Of a stretch of 64,000 nt of DNA, positions 1-12,068 are shown piece after piece. The position numbers and the translations under genes are program-made. The DNA is from Mortierella sp. BCC40632 (taxonomy: Eukaryota; Mortierellomycota; Mortierellomycetes; Mortierellales; Mortierellaceae). The notes beneath the pieces are model-generated. The model was not told where the DNA came from. It was given only the letters and a program-made list of their open reading frames with translations, and made no database searches. The stretch covers positions 248,001 through 312,000 of the forward strand of contig WAEK01000027.1 in assembly GCA_011634665.1 (NCBI GenBank). Reading direction: 5' to 3'. Numbering within the stretch: position 1 is the first letter of the stretch; the number at the start of each line of letters is the position of its first letter.

Positions 1-273
1 TTGGGCAAACATAAAACTCTTAAAAAAAAAAAAAAAAAAAAAAAGAAAGATCTTCTGAACAAAAATGTATTCCATTACAAGTAGTGAGTCAACTGATGGT
101 TTCTACTGCCTTTCCGCCCGAGGGCTCTGGACGCTGATCCTGCGACCATAATTCATGACTCGGCGCTGATATGGTTCTGGGGGAGAAGGCATTCCTGTGG
201 CCTTGGTGTCGCTGCTGCTGCCTGTTGTAGATGTGGTGGCAGCTTACTCTACTGTTTCTCGATCGAATCTAGA
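1..273. other. No gene seen; flank of Crinkler relic
   Basis: There is an A homopolymer at about 22-43 and otherwise unique sequence. No coding exon can be supported. It lies downstream (in the minus-strand sense) of the decayed NTPase and may hold its 3' remains. Confidence 0.4.
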
Positions 274-1610
274 TTATAACCTTGACGTGCAATATCTTTT
301 GCGAACCAGCATACATTCATCGTGTCCAACGAGATCCAGCTGAAGAGCTTTTAAGAACGTGATCCGCAAGGAAGGAAAAGTCAGTGTACCGCGCTCGAAA
401 TCGTCTAGCAGCAACCTAGCACCTTCAGACAGAGGCCAAGAATCATGAGAGAGGAAAAACAAAAGAGCAGCGTTTTGGACAAAGCAGATTGTTGCTGTAT
501 AATGGATCCTCCAATGTGTTGCCGTCAATGAGCTAGGCCAGATGGAAACGATCATCCGAGCCAAATTTCTTGCTTGACGCATTGACCCTGCTGAAGGCAG
601 AGCAACTCAACCATAGTTCTAGTCTTGCCGCACCCTCTCGAGTACAGAGGGGGGCGACAAGATCTGTCAGGCGATGCAAGGTAGTGGGACATCGACTGTT
701 GTGTAAAATCTGGGTTGGTAACACACCTGATACACTGAAGACTGGAGGTCTTTCCTCCATCATTTCTAGCACACCCAAAAGTAAGCTGGATTTGAATCAC
801 TTGGGAGCAGGTTTGTTAGAAGGCTGGGTAGGCAGACTCGGTTTTGTTTCCTCCGAGTCCACCACGCCTCGACATAAGACCCTTGGTAGACTGCACAAAC
901 CGATCGTAGTTCGTCTGCAGCGAGCTATGTCCTTTCACATAGCTGATAAGGAACTTGGAATGCTTTGAACTTAATGTCCCTGATCCATCTGATGTAGGCA
1001 TGGAGGTCGCCTAGCTTCATGAGAAAAAGGTTGCGTCTTCAGAACACCACACACTCGTTAAAAAAAAAAGGGGGGGCAGGTAAGGGAGCATACCGGACAA
1101 TGGCGTACTAGGACGAGACCTATCCGAAAAGATAACTAGGAAGCGAAGGCACAGGTGCTTGGACCACTAGGCGAAGTAAAGGGAAAGAGAAAATAAAGTT
1201 AGTGGAGTCGAGACGCTCTGGTGCGCAGAGATCAATCAACAGATGCGTATCCATTGCATTACACTGGGGGGGGGAGAGCTGGAAGCTGGACAGTGATGTG
1301 GATCGTGTCCTCTGGCAGACCAGCAACATTGATTCTGGAGAGCTTGCTGATTACCTTGAGCTCATTCTTGTCTGAATCCTTGTCCCAGCAGGATGGGCTG
1401 CTCGTCGTCGTCGTCATCCGTAATGGAAACGCGCCAAAGTCAATTTGTTGGCGTGAACATCCTGAAAAGTCATTTGTCTTCTAGACCCTGATGAGTTTCG
1501 TTAGGCCATCGACAGTCTAGGTAGGCTCAATCTTGACCCGAGAACGCGATGCAAGGATTCTCTCCATCAAGGAGACAAGGCTGATTCAGGCAATGAGAGA
1601 AAGTGAAAGC
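274..1610 (-). pseudogene. Decayed Crinkler-like (CRN) NTPase gene
   Basis: On the minus strand, short pieces in shifting frames match the layout of fungal Crinkler-type proteins: an N-terminal CRN ubiquitin-like header followed by a P-loop NTPase. Header pieces lie at about 1240-1600, with a run of Asp codons near 1400-1420 and a closing EDTIHI-type strand just before a stop at 1259-1261. The P-loop GCGKTRTM is read from 612-644. A further open piece runs 582 to 274. The header is broken by at least two in-frame stops and several single-base shifts, so no intact protein can be read. CRN proteins in other organisms are intracellular or host-directed effectors; this copy looks dead. Gene ends are approximate, and the 1002-1240 segment is unexplained. 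The family call rests on pattern recognition of the header plus the P-loop. Confidence 0.6.
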
Positions 1611-3218
1611 CACAAAGGCGACTCTCTCTAAACCGTTCTCTCTCTCACACACACACTCCCTAGACAGAGCAGCACTCCGTGGTACCATGATGTTATGTCA
1701 TGAAGGCATCTTGTAAAAACCACTCCGGTTTCTTGAAGTATTTCTTCCCCGGCCTACCCGAACAGTTTGATTTTTGAAGCCTTTGGTATCTCATACTTGT
1801 TGATTGTCCAACATAGATCAGCCAGAGCGAAAGCCGCGGACGAAGTACTCTCTGATTGTCTTTTCTGATGGAGAGCTGCACTGGGTCCGCAACGGTGACA
1901 GGATGTCACCTGAACCGAGCTTTGATATGATCATACCTGGCGTTCATCACTCTCAACACAACAACTAGCGCTAGTCTCGTCTATTGGAGAAAGGCGACTT
2001 CTAGCAGGACTGTATGAATATTTTTCGAGGTTAAATTGATGCCTGCAAGACCACCAAGTTGCATCAGTCTAGCTTGACCATTGTACACAGGATTCAGCAA
2101 TGAGGACCGCAGCCAAGTTAGTGGCGAGTGCGGAGCCGTATGCTAGCGTATCCATTGACCGAAGCACATCGAAAGCACTGAAGCGATAACAATGCAGGCG
2201 GCGCTTGGACATAACTGAAGACTTGAGCGATATTGAGAGGGGAGAAGACGACAGAGGCAGCCCCAGTGCAACTGAAATCCTAGGTATGAATCATTTAGTT
2301 TCAGTGGATAGTAGCAACCAGCTTCTCTACCGCCTATAATACTCCATTCAATCAAGATCCCTCCCTTCCAATATTTAAGTTTGACATGGACAGGCATCTC
2401 AAGCAGTCCTTCCGTTATCCTAGAAAACCCTGCTAGATATGATTCTGGACGTCGAGGCGCATAGCGTTTTCCGACTAATATCGAAAGGCAGTAATCGCCG
2501 CATTTTGACACGGATTCCGACTTAGAGGCGTTCAGTCATAATCCAACGGATGATAGTTCGGGTCATTGGCTATTCAGTTAAACCCAAATAACCCCTCTCG
2601 TTCTAACTTCAACAACACCTCATCAGTAGGGTACAACTAATGCTCCCTACTAGTGGGCGAACGATCCAACACTTACTGAATTCTGCTTCATTGTGGTAGG
2701 AAGAACCGACATCGAAGGATCAAAAAGCAGCGTCGCCATGGACTCTTGGCTCCGCAGGCGAGCTATTCCACTCTATAATAAATTGTTCTCTACATTTTAT
2801 AAAAGCTTACTGGACACCTTCGGATACTCTTGATCGGAAAAGTGTGCATCAAAAGGTCTGTCAAGAGGGTTTGGACAAAAGTCAAGAAAAGCCGCGTATC
2901 AGCGGAAAGGTACTCAAGACTATACTGTCTCCTCTGTTTGGTTGCTTTGCCTCCCATTCTCCTCTTCATCCAGGTTGACAGTCATGGAGCTATATTTGTA
3001 ACTTCATTTCAGAAGAGGGGCTCTCGTGCCTGATTGAGCATCCAGGGAGTCGTTCTCCTGCCCCGAGTTTGTCTCCCTCTCCCCCGCAGTCTCTCACATG
3101 GGAGGTGCGGGATCAAGGGTGGATGTGTCGCTCTTCTTGGAGTCATTTCCGAGGGGCGCAAGAGCCATGCTGTCTATCGGAAAGCCCGATGGTGCAATCC
3201 CCTGTCCAGAATCACCCG

Positions 3219-3264
<46 letters not shown>

Positions 3265-3889
3265 CTCTCTTCTCTTTTTCTCTCTCTCCTTCTCTTTCCC
3301 TCTCATTCCCTCTTTCTCTTCCTTCTCTTCCTCCCTCCTTCCTCTTTCTCCCTTCCCCTCCCCTATTTCGCCCTCACCCCTCCACCACCACAATTCCCTT
3401 CTGCGGGAACACAACGGCACGTCAAGACACGACACGCAACGACACGACACGACACGACACGAAACATCAACACGCAGAGACGTTCCTTGCACCCTCCTGT
3501 CACCACCCATTCCATACTGCTCTATCGGCAAAAACCTCGACTATCCCCTCTGGAACGTTGTCGCTCTTTTCTCTATTCTACTTTCAATCCACTCTTTTTT
3601 TTCTATTCCCAGTTCTTTTTCACAGACACTGTCTCTCACGCTCCTGATCTATTCTCGCTCGAAAAAAAAGGCTTTCTCCCTGCCGAACACTTTGCTCAGC
3701 ACCAACGATCCCATTGTGTAGCTTGAAAGAGCCAAAAGGCCTCGCCACAGACGACAGACGACCGCCAGCTAGCTTGAACACTTCGAAACGACTCAACATT
3801 CCCCATCCCTCCGCATCTCGCCCTCCTTCCTTCCCCATCCCTATCTGATTTCCAAACGTCGCAGCAAAGAGCAAAAAAATAGGATCATC
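1611..3889. other. Gene-poor stretch with pyrimidine-rich leader
   Basis: Several short reading frames occur (for example minus 2143-2511, 122 codons, and plus 2830-3033), but none shows a recognisable domain or paired splice signals. From about 3190 to 3400 the + strand is almost pure CT, followed by an ACGAC-type repeat at about 3421-3465. This fits the promoter and leader of the gene starting at 3890. Long overlapping frames here come from the CT bias. I see no further gene. Confidence 0.5.
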
Positions 3890-4731
3890 ATGCTGGCCAT
3901 TGTCTTTTACGGTACGGCATCGGTCTTTTTATCTGTTATGATCGCCAACGCGCGTGACCCCGTGGCCGCCGTGATCGAAGATGACTATCCATACTTGGCG
4001 ACCTATGTCAAGCCTACACCTACAGTCTCTCCATCCTACTATCCCTTTGTTTCCTCGTGGTCCGTCTTTGTCGTTCAGAAACAAGTACGACAGCAACCGC
4101 CATTGCCCGAGCCCGCTGTCTTCCCAGCAGTATCTCTGGGATTGGAAGATGACCAAGAACTGGATCTCGACTCTTATTCAGTTCCACACAATTATGATTC
4201 TCAGGCGCGCCCATCACCTCAAGCACAATCGCAGCTTCTGGATCGACCATTGTTTGGAGGGGTCCTCCGTCAATTGACTTTGTTCTTGAATTCTTGCTCG
4301 AGTTGGACTCGGACCATCAATACCTTTTTCCACAGACTTGTATTGATGTTCCCGTTACCTTCGACGACTCGATCGATTGCGACAACAACGAGTACTCGGC
4401 TATTCTTCAGGGATGATCATGGAATTGTTCGAATTCGGAGTCGAAAAGAAGAGTCCAAACCCAGGAAAGCGCTTCATTCACCCATGGCAGAATATCCGAC
4501 CGAGTACTATGATGACTTTATTGAGCAAATTAGGACCAACTTTAGCAGTAAGTTCTCTTTCAAAAATGTCCTCGAGTTGCCAGAGGCGTTTTCTGTCCTT
4601 TCTTCTCTCTCCTACTTCCTCCTCTTCTTCCTTCCTCTTCTACTTTTTTTTTTTGTGCTTAATTTGAAAATGACACCGAGGAGAGACTTGGCACATGTTT
4701 TTAATTCGCCTCTTGTCTCGCATGCTGCCTC

Positions 4732-4762
<31 letters not shown>

Positions 4763-5032
4763 CGCATGCGGGCATGTGGTATTGCCTTCTTCCATTTGGG
4801 GTTACCACGTTGCATTGCTCCCAGAGATGACATTTTCCTCTAACTCCTACCTTTCTCTCTCTCTCTCTCTCTCTCTCTTTTCTTTCTATGTGTTGTTGTG
4901 GTAATAGAATCAGGGTTTTGTCGTACGATGAACTATCGTCAGGAGACGGTCACACCTGTCCATGGCACGGAGAGCACAGACCATGACTCTTCTGCTGCTA
5001 GGTCCATGCATATTGCTCTGGCCAAGCCATAA
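3890..5032 (+). CDS. Hypothetical protein with hydrophobic N-terminal signal, two exons
   Basis: The proposed exons are 3890-4551 and 4908-5032. The donor A|GTAAGT and the acceptor GGTAATAG join in phase and give about 261 residues. The first ~20 residues are hydrophobic (MLAIVFYGTASVFLSVMIAN), suggesting a signal peptide or signal anchor. The rest is Ser/Pro/Gln-rich with basic stretches and an acidic, Tyr-rich patch (EYPTEYYDDF) just before the intron. A second hydrophobic stretch lies around residues 122-155. The 356-base intron holds T and CT runs. Without the splice the frame reads into low-complexity Phe/Ser, which argues for the spliced form. No family was recognised. A secreted or membrane-anchored role is inferred from the N-terminus only. 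Confidence 0.6.
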
Positions 5033-5768
5033 AGGCAACAATTTTTTCCCTGTTCCTTCGTTCTCATTCTCTTCTTCTAGTCTCTCTCCTTCCTTCCTTC
5101 CTTCCTTCCTTCCTTCCTTCCTTCCTTCCTTCCTTCCTTCCTCACCTTTTCTCGATGGGTTTGCTATCGAGTCGACAACAGCGCGGATTAAAAAGAAAAA
5201 GAAAAAAAAAAAGCTGTAGTGTTTGATCCCACTTTTAAAAAAAAATATATACCCACAAACACACATAGAAAAGAAAAGAAAAGAAGCCAGGGAGAGGGGG
5301 GTGCCTGAAATTTGAGACAAGGAACTTTTTTTTTTTTTTGTTTTTGTTTTTCCTGTGCTTGTACCTGTACCTGTGTGTACCAAAAGTGATAAGTGGCCTC
5401 GAGGACATGAACAAGTAATTCCATTTAAGAAAGAGTATTTCAGTAGTTATAGACATTGAGAAGAAGAAGAAGAAGAAGAAAAAGAAAAAAAAGAAAAAGA
5501 AGAAGAAGAAGAGAGAGAGAGAGAGAAAGGTTGCTTTGTTCCACTTCCAAATCGTAATCTTCGTTTGTTTATGTATAATGCTGTATGAATTGTACTCTGT
5601 GCTGCACAAAAAAAAAGTATATAATGGGCTAGCCCTTTCCCTCCCCCTTCTCCCTGGTCGGGATGATGGACTAGTTGGATTGGAGAGGGGGGTGGGGTGG
5701 GTAGGTGGGTAGTGAGGAGGAGGAGAAAAAGAGAGAGAGAGAGAGAGAGAAAAGAGGTCTTTCTCTCC
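5033..5768. other. Intergenic: low-complexity 3' flanks
   Basis: It contains the CTTC tract (5087-5142), poly-A/AAG-rich runs at about 5190-5240 and 5455-5530, and GA-rich sequence at 5720-5760. Frames here code only for homopolymeric peptides. It separates the convergent ends of the 3890 gene and the SulP gene. No gene was seen. Confidence 0.6.
5087..5142. repeat. (CTTC)n microsatellite
   Basis: About 14 tandem CCTT units run almost without interruption, between the stop of the upstream gene and the SulP terminus. Confidence 0.9.
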
Positions 5769-8639
5769 TTAAACGTGATGATCGCCGTCTAACAGATGAT
5801 GGGATTCGCGTTCAATGTAATCCATGGCCTCGGCCGTTCGTCTAAAGAAGTGCGACTCGCCTCCAGCTCGCTCCCAGAGGCCACTCTTGATAATCAGTTC
5901 CCGCGACTTGTTGTCCCGCAGCTTGACAAAGTACACCTTGATGCCCCGTGCATGGTAAGCATCGACAATTTCGAACAAGATTTGGGCAGCACTAAACAGG
6001 ACGGCAAGAGAGGGTGAGAAGAAAGGAGGGGAAGATGGGCGGGGGGATTTGTTGGTCAGTTGGGGAGTGTGACTTTTCCGTGGTTCAAGCGGGAGCGGAC
6101 ATACCGAGATATGAAACCAAGGATACATGCAGGTCCGCCCAAAAAAAAAAAAATAACAACACCAGTCAACCGCTCCAAATGCGATGCACGATCACACAAT
6201 GGATCGGCAAAAAAGAACGAGTGTGCATGAAACGACAGGAAAAAAAAAACAAAAAAGAAAGACAACGACGACGAAGACTCACCTGGCGTCAAGAGAAGGC
6301 ATATTCTCAACATCGAAAATAACATGCGATACTGGATTGAGGCGAGCCTCCTCCGAAGGGTGGACACTCATATCACCAAAGACTTCCAAACGATGGAGTC
6401 GGTCCTTGAGCTGACCCGTGTTGGCAAAGAACAGGCCCTCCTCGACCTTTACAATCAAGACACCATCAATGTGTTCAGCAATTCCTGGATAGTCCTTGAT
6501 TGGGCGGACTATCATTTGCATGTACATCCCCCCCGCAAAAAAGGTGGTAAAAGCAAAAAAGAACGGAGCGGTGGTTATTTTAGTTTTCTCATGCAAATAA
6601 TAACCTTCTTCCAATCCCATCTTCCCACTTCCTTTCTTCCCCATTTCCTTTCCCATCCAAAGCGCCCCAAATATCTCCTCTCTTCTCAACTTACATTTGC
6701 CGTGAGTACCGGGCATGCGTCCCATGATGGTGATTCTGGGATAGGTTGAGGTCTTGATGACCAGCAAGAACGACAAGGCAATGGCAATCAGGGTACCCGC
6801 CTCGACCGAGACCATGATCGTCGTCATAAAAGTCAACAGCAACAGGCCAAGGTCCGACCATGCCCGGATCTTCCAAATAAACTTTAGGTCATGCGGAGCC
6901 TCTGAGAGCAACGACAGGGCTGCGACACAGATGATGCCCGCAAGGACCGCCTTGGGCAAATAGTAAAAGTAAGGCAGGAGGAAGAAAATCGCCAACAACA
7001 CAAACAAGGCAGTGATCAATCCCGCAAGCTGTGTGCGCGCTCCAGCCTTGTCGTTAATCTTGCTACGGGCAAGAGAACCAAAGGCAGGGATCGCCTGGAA
7101 GAGTCCACCAAAGATGTTGGCAACACCCATGGCGACCAACTCACGATTGGGACTGACCGAGTAGTTGTGCTTGGTCGCATACTGCTTCGTAATTACAACG
7201 GACTCGACGAAACCAATGATCGAGATCAAAACAGAGGTACCGAACAGCGACCGGACAGAGACTCCCTCCGGTGCAGAAGGAATTGAAGGCAACTGGAGAC
7301 CACCAGACTTCATGGCGCCCAGAATGGACAGGCCATCCTTGTCCCAGCGGAAGATCGCCGTGAGGATCGTGTAGAGAATGACACAGAGCAGGATCTCTGG
7401 GATAAACTGGAGAAAAGACAGCTTGGTGAAACGCTTCTTGATCGAGCCAAAGCACAGCAAGAAGGTGATGCTGCTGAGAGAGACCAAAGAGGTGAGGACA
7501 TGAATATGGCCGAGGTTGTGGCTGATGAAGACGAGCTTCTCTGCCGTCGAGGACTCTTCGCCAATGCCGGCGTCATCTGCATATTGCTTCAGGCCGAGGA
7601 GAGTAATCGACTGCTCGATGATGATAACAACAGCGACGGCGGTGATGAATCCTCTCAGCAGAGCACGCGACAAGACCGAGTCCAAGAAGCCGAGTCGGAC
7701 AAAGCCTAGGAAGAAGGTGATCAGGCCGACAAAGAGAGTGATGATGCATCCGATAGCAATGGCCGTCTGTGGATCCGTGCTTCCGATAGCATGTTGCTGC
7801 TGAGCAATCGCAGAACCGACAAGCATCGAGACCAGGGCCTCGGGGCCGACAGAAAGCTGGCGAGAGGTACCGAGGATAGCGTAAAGGATGCCGGGGATGA
7901 AGGCTGTGTAGAGACCGTGGATGGGGTCCAGGTGCGCAAGTGCCGTAGCGTACGACAAACTCTGGGGGATGATCAGACAGGCGACCGTCAAACCGGCGAT
8001 AAAGTCGTGGCCGAAGCCGTCCATCGAGTAGTGAGGCAACCAGCGGAAGACAGGCACATAGTATCGGAGTCGTGTTCTGAATGTCGTCCAGAGATCGGCT
8101 CCTGGCGACACCTTGGGCACTGTAATGCGACCAATGTCATATGAGAAATGAATGTCAGTCGGAAAAAAAAAAAAAAAAAAAAAAATGGATTAGCGGGCTT
8201 TTTAATCGGTGCCTGGGCTGAGAACAAGATTTCCAGTTAATGCATTTCGTTGTTGTTTTTTTTTCCCATGGCCAATGGGTCAACCCACGTACCTGGCTCA
8301 TCGTCTTCGGGCTGCTGGTAGAGCTGGCCTCTGCTATGATGACTAACAAAAGGCGTGCTCTCGGAGCACTCGCTGTCCGAACTGTCGTCATGGACAGGCG
8401 AGTACCGCTCTGTGGATGGTCAGGGCAGAGGCAGTGTCGACAAAGCAGCACGCACGCAGGGACAAAAAAAAAAAAAAAAAAAGGGCGTCCAAATATGAGC
8501 AAGAGTGGGAAGATGAGCGAATGGTCAGGCATGTGTCCAGTGGAATGAGTAGTTCAGGCAGAGGCAAATGCATTCGTCTGGGGACGAGATTCCTACGTGG
8601 GCTTGAATTTGAGGACTGGCCCTGATTCGAGCGAGTCAT
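5769..8639 (-). CDS. SulP-family anion (sulfate) transporter with STAS domain
   Basis: A five-exon model (8639-8597, 8409-8293, 8119-6695, 6508-6283, 5991-5769) sums to 678 codons including the stop; every junction is GT-AG and in phase. The N-terminal ~55 residues are hydrophilic, Ser/Asp/Glu-rich (VHDDSSDSECSES) and cytosolic. Next comes the SulP membrane domain with many helices; signature stretches include GLTVACLIIPQSLSYA near the start and the SVSPNRELVAMGVAN and FGSLARSKIN regions. The last two exons encode a STAS domain (GVLIVKVEEGLFFAN; the exon junction falls at LDAS/AAQIL), ending in DGDHHV. Family knowledge: SulP/SLC26 proteins move sulfate or related anions, and the STAS domain regulates them. 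Substrate is not provable here. Total length (~677 aa) is normal for the family. Confidence 0.92.
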
Positions 8640-9495
8640 GGTGAGAAAGGGACAGTGGGCAGGGGACGGAGAAAGAGAGTGAAGGCGAGAAAAAGAGCAA
8701 AGGACAGGGGAAGGAGAGAGAAAGAAAGAAAGAAAGAAAGAAAAAAAAAAAAAAAAAAGAGAGAGAGAAAGAGAGAGACAGTGAAGGAACAGGGCGCGGT
8801 CAGAGAGTCAAGTACGAGGTGAGTGGTACGATGTATTTATACGGGTCCGAGCCATTGGAGGTCCATCTCATTCTTATTACTTATTACTCTCTCTCTCTCT
8901 CTCTCTCTCCCCATGCTGTTGCTGTTTGCCGCAACGGCCACTCCTTAGTCTCGGCTGATGGGACACAGTCCCACCTACCCGCTCCTATTCCCGCTCTTCA
9001 CACTAGTACACTCTCCACAGACCCACATCCTCTATAGGTCCGTTGTTTGCTAAACCTCCCACCCACCCCCACAATGCAGCTCAACAGACCCGTCTGGTCA
9101 TCCGCACAATTTTCTCCCGCTTTTTGCTTGTTTGTCACCTTGTCATCGTTCGTTCGTTTTTTGCTCCTCACGCCCCGCCCCATCCAACCCAACTCGACCC
9201 CGCTACCACGACCATGGTCACTGCCCCTCTCTTCCTTCACTTCTATACAAGATCTCGCGCTGCTTCCTCCTCCCACACCCCCTCTTTTACTGACGGCCAT
9301 GTGCAGCCATATGACGCGCAAAAGGTAATAGCATTTTTTTTTCTTCTTCTTCTTGTCGGGTCTTTTTTTTCCACCAGAAGCGCGAATCTCAAACAAATCA
9401 CCGTTTTTTTTTTTTTTCTTTGCTTTCTTTCTTTCTCTTCTTGGTAGAACGAGATAAGCACTATCGAGATGGTGACGGGTCCTTCATTACTACGA

Positions 9496-9526
<31 letters not shown>

Positions 9527-10633
9527 CATTCTCCCCTGCCAGTGCTTGAGCCATCTTCCCCTTGAGCCGAAAGCCGTTACTGAATCCATCCCATCAGATT
9601 GAGGAAGCTGCAATACCCAGGAAGTTGCGCCATCTGCACGCGACAGAAACCATTCTTTCTTACTGCTAAAAGATCATTGCTCCGTTCCCTGGGGTCCTTT
9701 TTTTTTTTTTCTTGTTTTTTATTTTCTTTGGTGGAATGTTTCCAAGAGCTCTTCTGGGTGTCTAGACTGGTTAGTCGCTGCCCAGGAATGGTGCTTTTTA
9801 GTGTAAGAATTTCTAAACAACCAGGTCGCTCATAAAGATGAGCTATGGAAATCTTCTTCCTGAGCATCGCCGTTCGAAGAAATAGAGGGTGTTTTTTTTC
9901 AGTCTTCCACTACCAATTGAATTAGATATCTTGCTGGTTGTGGTCTCTACGTCCTGGAGTAAACGAGAGAGTGGGTGAAAAGAGAGATATGCACAAGAGT
10001 TGAAAAAAAAAAAAAAAAAAAAAAGTGGGGGAAGATCAGCTTCCAAATCCAAGGACTGGTCTACAAGTAATGCATGACAAGTCGATGCATTAAGAAACTC
10101 AGAAAGAACAAGATCTAAGGGGGAGGAGGAGGAGGGGAGGAAGAGCGGAAACAAAAAGAAGTTGTCCACTCATATCAAACCTCAATACCGCTCGAGTGTA
10201 TGTCTTTTTTTTTTTTTTTTTTTTTTTTGTCTACTAAGCCAATATAGCACAAGCAAAGCGGATGGTGCATTGTCAGTACCACAACAGGGCTTTGCTCTCC
10301 ATGTTGGGTCCACAGTAACAGACGTCCTTTGCGATCAAGGGTGAATAATCCATACCAAACCCTCCCCAGACAGAACAGGTTTTATTTTTTTTTTTTTTTT
10401 TTTTCATTACAAAGGAATATCCCTCTATTTCTTATTCTCTCCCAGTCCTTACGCTTGCTCCACAGCATCCCCCTCCCCTGAGGTTTACAACGAGTGAACC
10501 CAAAGATAAGAAGAGACAAACTAACGGCGACCCACCTAATCTGTCAATCACACCCAAACAGCTGACATCCACATCCCTTCCCTCCTCCTCCGCACCTCAC
10601 TCCGGGAGTACGTTCTTCCCTTTTGAATAGTGA
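8640..10633. other. Long intergenic region, no supported gene
   Basis: It holds an A/GA tract at 8720-8780, a CT microsatellite at about 8887-8910, C-rich pyrimidine sequence at 9040-9290, and T or A homopolymers at about 9405-9418, 9498-9524, 10002-10024, 10205-10228 and 10383-10404. Short frames of about 60-130 codons are low-complexity or overlap each other on both strands. The first part is probably the SulP promoter and leader. Confidence 0.5.
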
Positions 10634-11686
10634 TCAGACAACATCATCAGCAGCCGTAGCAGTAGAGAGATGATCCCGAAAAGAGTCGAGCAAAGCTGGA
10701 AGGTCGACAAGTCCTCGGATTTGAAAATCAACATGTCTGTTTTCTTCCGCATCCAGGTCCAAAGGCTCATCCTTACTCGTGACCAGAACCGTCCATGCTC
10801 CCAAAGACCGGGCCCATTTGAGGGCTTTGGGATTGTCGTCCAACACGAGTACTACCTCTTCCTTTTCTTCTTCTTCTTCTTCTTCCTGTACATCGTCTTT
10901 TGTTACTGTATCCTGAATGACCTGGTCCACCTTTCTGGATGCTCCTTCAAGATTCGATAATTGTTGTCTGAGGGGTCGAACCCCAACTTTGGCGAAAATC
11001 CTTTGATAGAACGTCTGAGAGTTCTTGAGACAGTTAACACTGTCTGCTCCATACACTTGCTCAAAGTAGTCTCTTGCCCCAATGCCTCTCAGGATGACTT
11101 CCAAGTCTTCGGATCCATCACCAGAACTGGTAAAGAGTCGATACTGACTAGAGTTGTCCTTTGGATCGACTCCCTTGGCGGTATGGAGACGCTGTAGACA
11201 CTCGACAGCGCCTGGATAGGCTGCTTTGACACGTGCGATAGTAAAAGTCTGTGCTGCCTTGGCAATCTCGAACAACTCTTGATCCGAGAGTGTCAACCCC
11301 TTCAGATACTCTCCCCATGTAGGGTCCTGCAAAGAAGCAAACTCACACATCATCTTTATCCAGGCAGTGAGTTGGATCCGTTCAAAGATGGTCTGCACAT
11401 TTTCATGTGAATGTCCTGGTTCGTTCTCGTTTTGAGAGGCAAGCTCGGTCGCCTCCTGCATGTAGTCGTACCAATGACGAAAGAATGGCTTGACCACGTT
11501 TGCATTCGCTGTGACCCAGAGCTGGCTTGTCCCTTGAAGTTTTGTTTGAGGTAGAAATTCGCCCAGGTATCTGAGCCACTGTGGCGCGCGTTGGGCATTG
11601 TCGTTGATCACCCCTCCACTGTCAAGGAAAATAAACTGTGGTACCTTGGGCGGGGAATTGTCTCGCCTGACCGTTTGGATAGTCAT
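10634..11686 (-). CDS. HAD-superfamily hydrolase-like protein
   Basis: A single exon of 350 residues. The ATG at 11684-11686 was chosen because upstream codons are Lys/Pro-rich low complexity from a T-rich leader. HAD motifs appear in order: motif I FIFLDSGGVINDN (~res 18-30), motif II LFTSSGDGSEDL (~res 195-206), a candidate motif III lysine in NCLKNSQTF, and motif IV VLVLDDNPKALKWARSLGA. A helical cap lies between motifs I and II. The residue two after the motif I Asp is Gly rather than the usual second Asp, so phosphatase chemistry is uncertain. A run of about seven Glu codons (GAA repeat, ~10865-10890) precedes motif IV and looks like a surface insertion. Substrate unknown. Confidence 0.8.
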   Translation of the reverse strand: MTIQTVRRDNSPPKVPQFIFLDSGGVINDNAQRAPQWLRYLGEFLPQTKLQGTSQLWVTANANVVKPFFRHWYDYMQEATELASQNENEPGHSHENVQTIFERIQLTAWIKMMCEFASLQDPTWGEYLKGLTLSDQELFEIAKAAQTFTIARVKAAYPGAVECLQRLHTAKGVDPKDNSSQYRLFTSSGDGSEDLEVILRGIGARDYFEQVYGADSVNCLKNSQTFYQRIFAKVGVRPLRQQLSNLEGASRKVDQVIQDTVTKDDVQEEEEEEEKEEVVLVLDDNPKALKWARSLGAWTVLVTSKDEPLDLDAEENRHVDFQIRGLVDLPALLDSFRDHLSTATAADDVV

Positions 11687-12068
11687 GTCTCTTTTTTTTT
11701 CTTCTTTTTTTTTTCTGAGGGTGGGAGGGTAAATTGATAGTGGGGGAAGGCAGGAAAAGAGGAGATGGAAGAGAGGGGAAAAGTGCAAGCGTGGGCTTTG
11801 TTGAACTTGCCTTTTATACCCTGGGAGAGAGTGTGAGAAACGGAAGAATGTTGCTCATGCAATAAAATGCTGCGGAGTCGGAACTATGTGTGGTACCAGC
11901 CTAGGCTTGCCCATGTCCACATGTCTATGGATCGCACTTGTACAAGAATGGGTGTCCTAAATGTCGTCTATTCCAGTGATTTATTGTGTAAGAGTGGTAT
12001 CGTTGTATGTCTTCATTCTTTTCTATTATGCTTGGTTGCGCCAATGGGGTTGAGGAGAACCATATTGT
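11687..12068. other. Short intergenic region / HAD promoter
   Basis: A T/C-rich leader (11690-11790 on the + strand reads as A/G-rich on the coding strand) is followed by unique sequence. No exon or RNA gene was seen. Confidence 0.5.

Noticed and set aside
3034..3726. Long overlapping + frames in CT-rich DNA
   Set aside because: Composition is dominated by Ser/Leu/Phe from CT repeats in three frames at once; better explained as promoter/leader of the 3890 gene.
9043..9447. Open frame of 134 codons (+) and overlapping frames
   Set aside because: Pyrimidine-rich, frames open on both strands, no domain, no consistent splice sites.
10965..10985. GGGGTCGAACCCC resembling a tRNA T-arm
   Set aside because: It lies inside the HAD coding exon and no cloverleaf can be formed around it.
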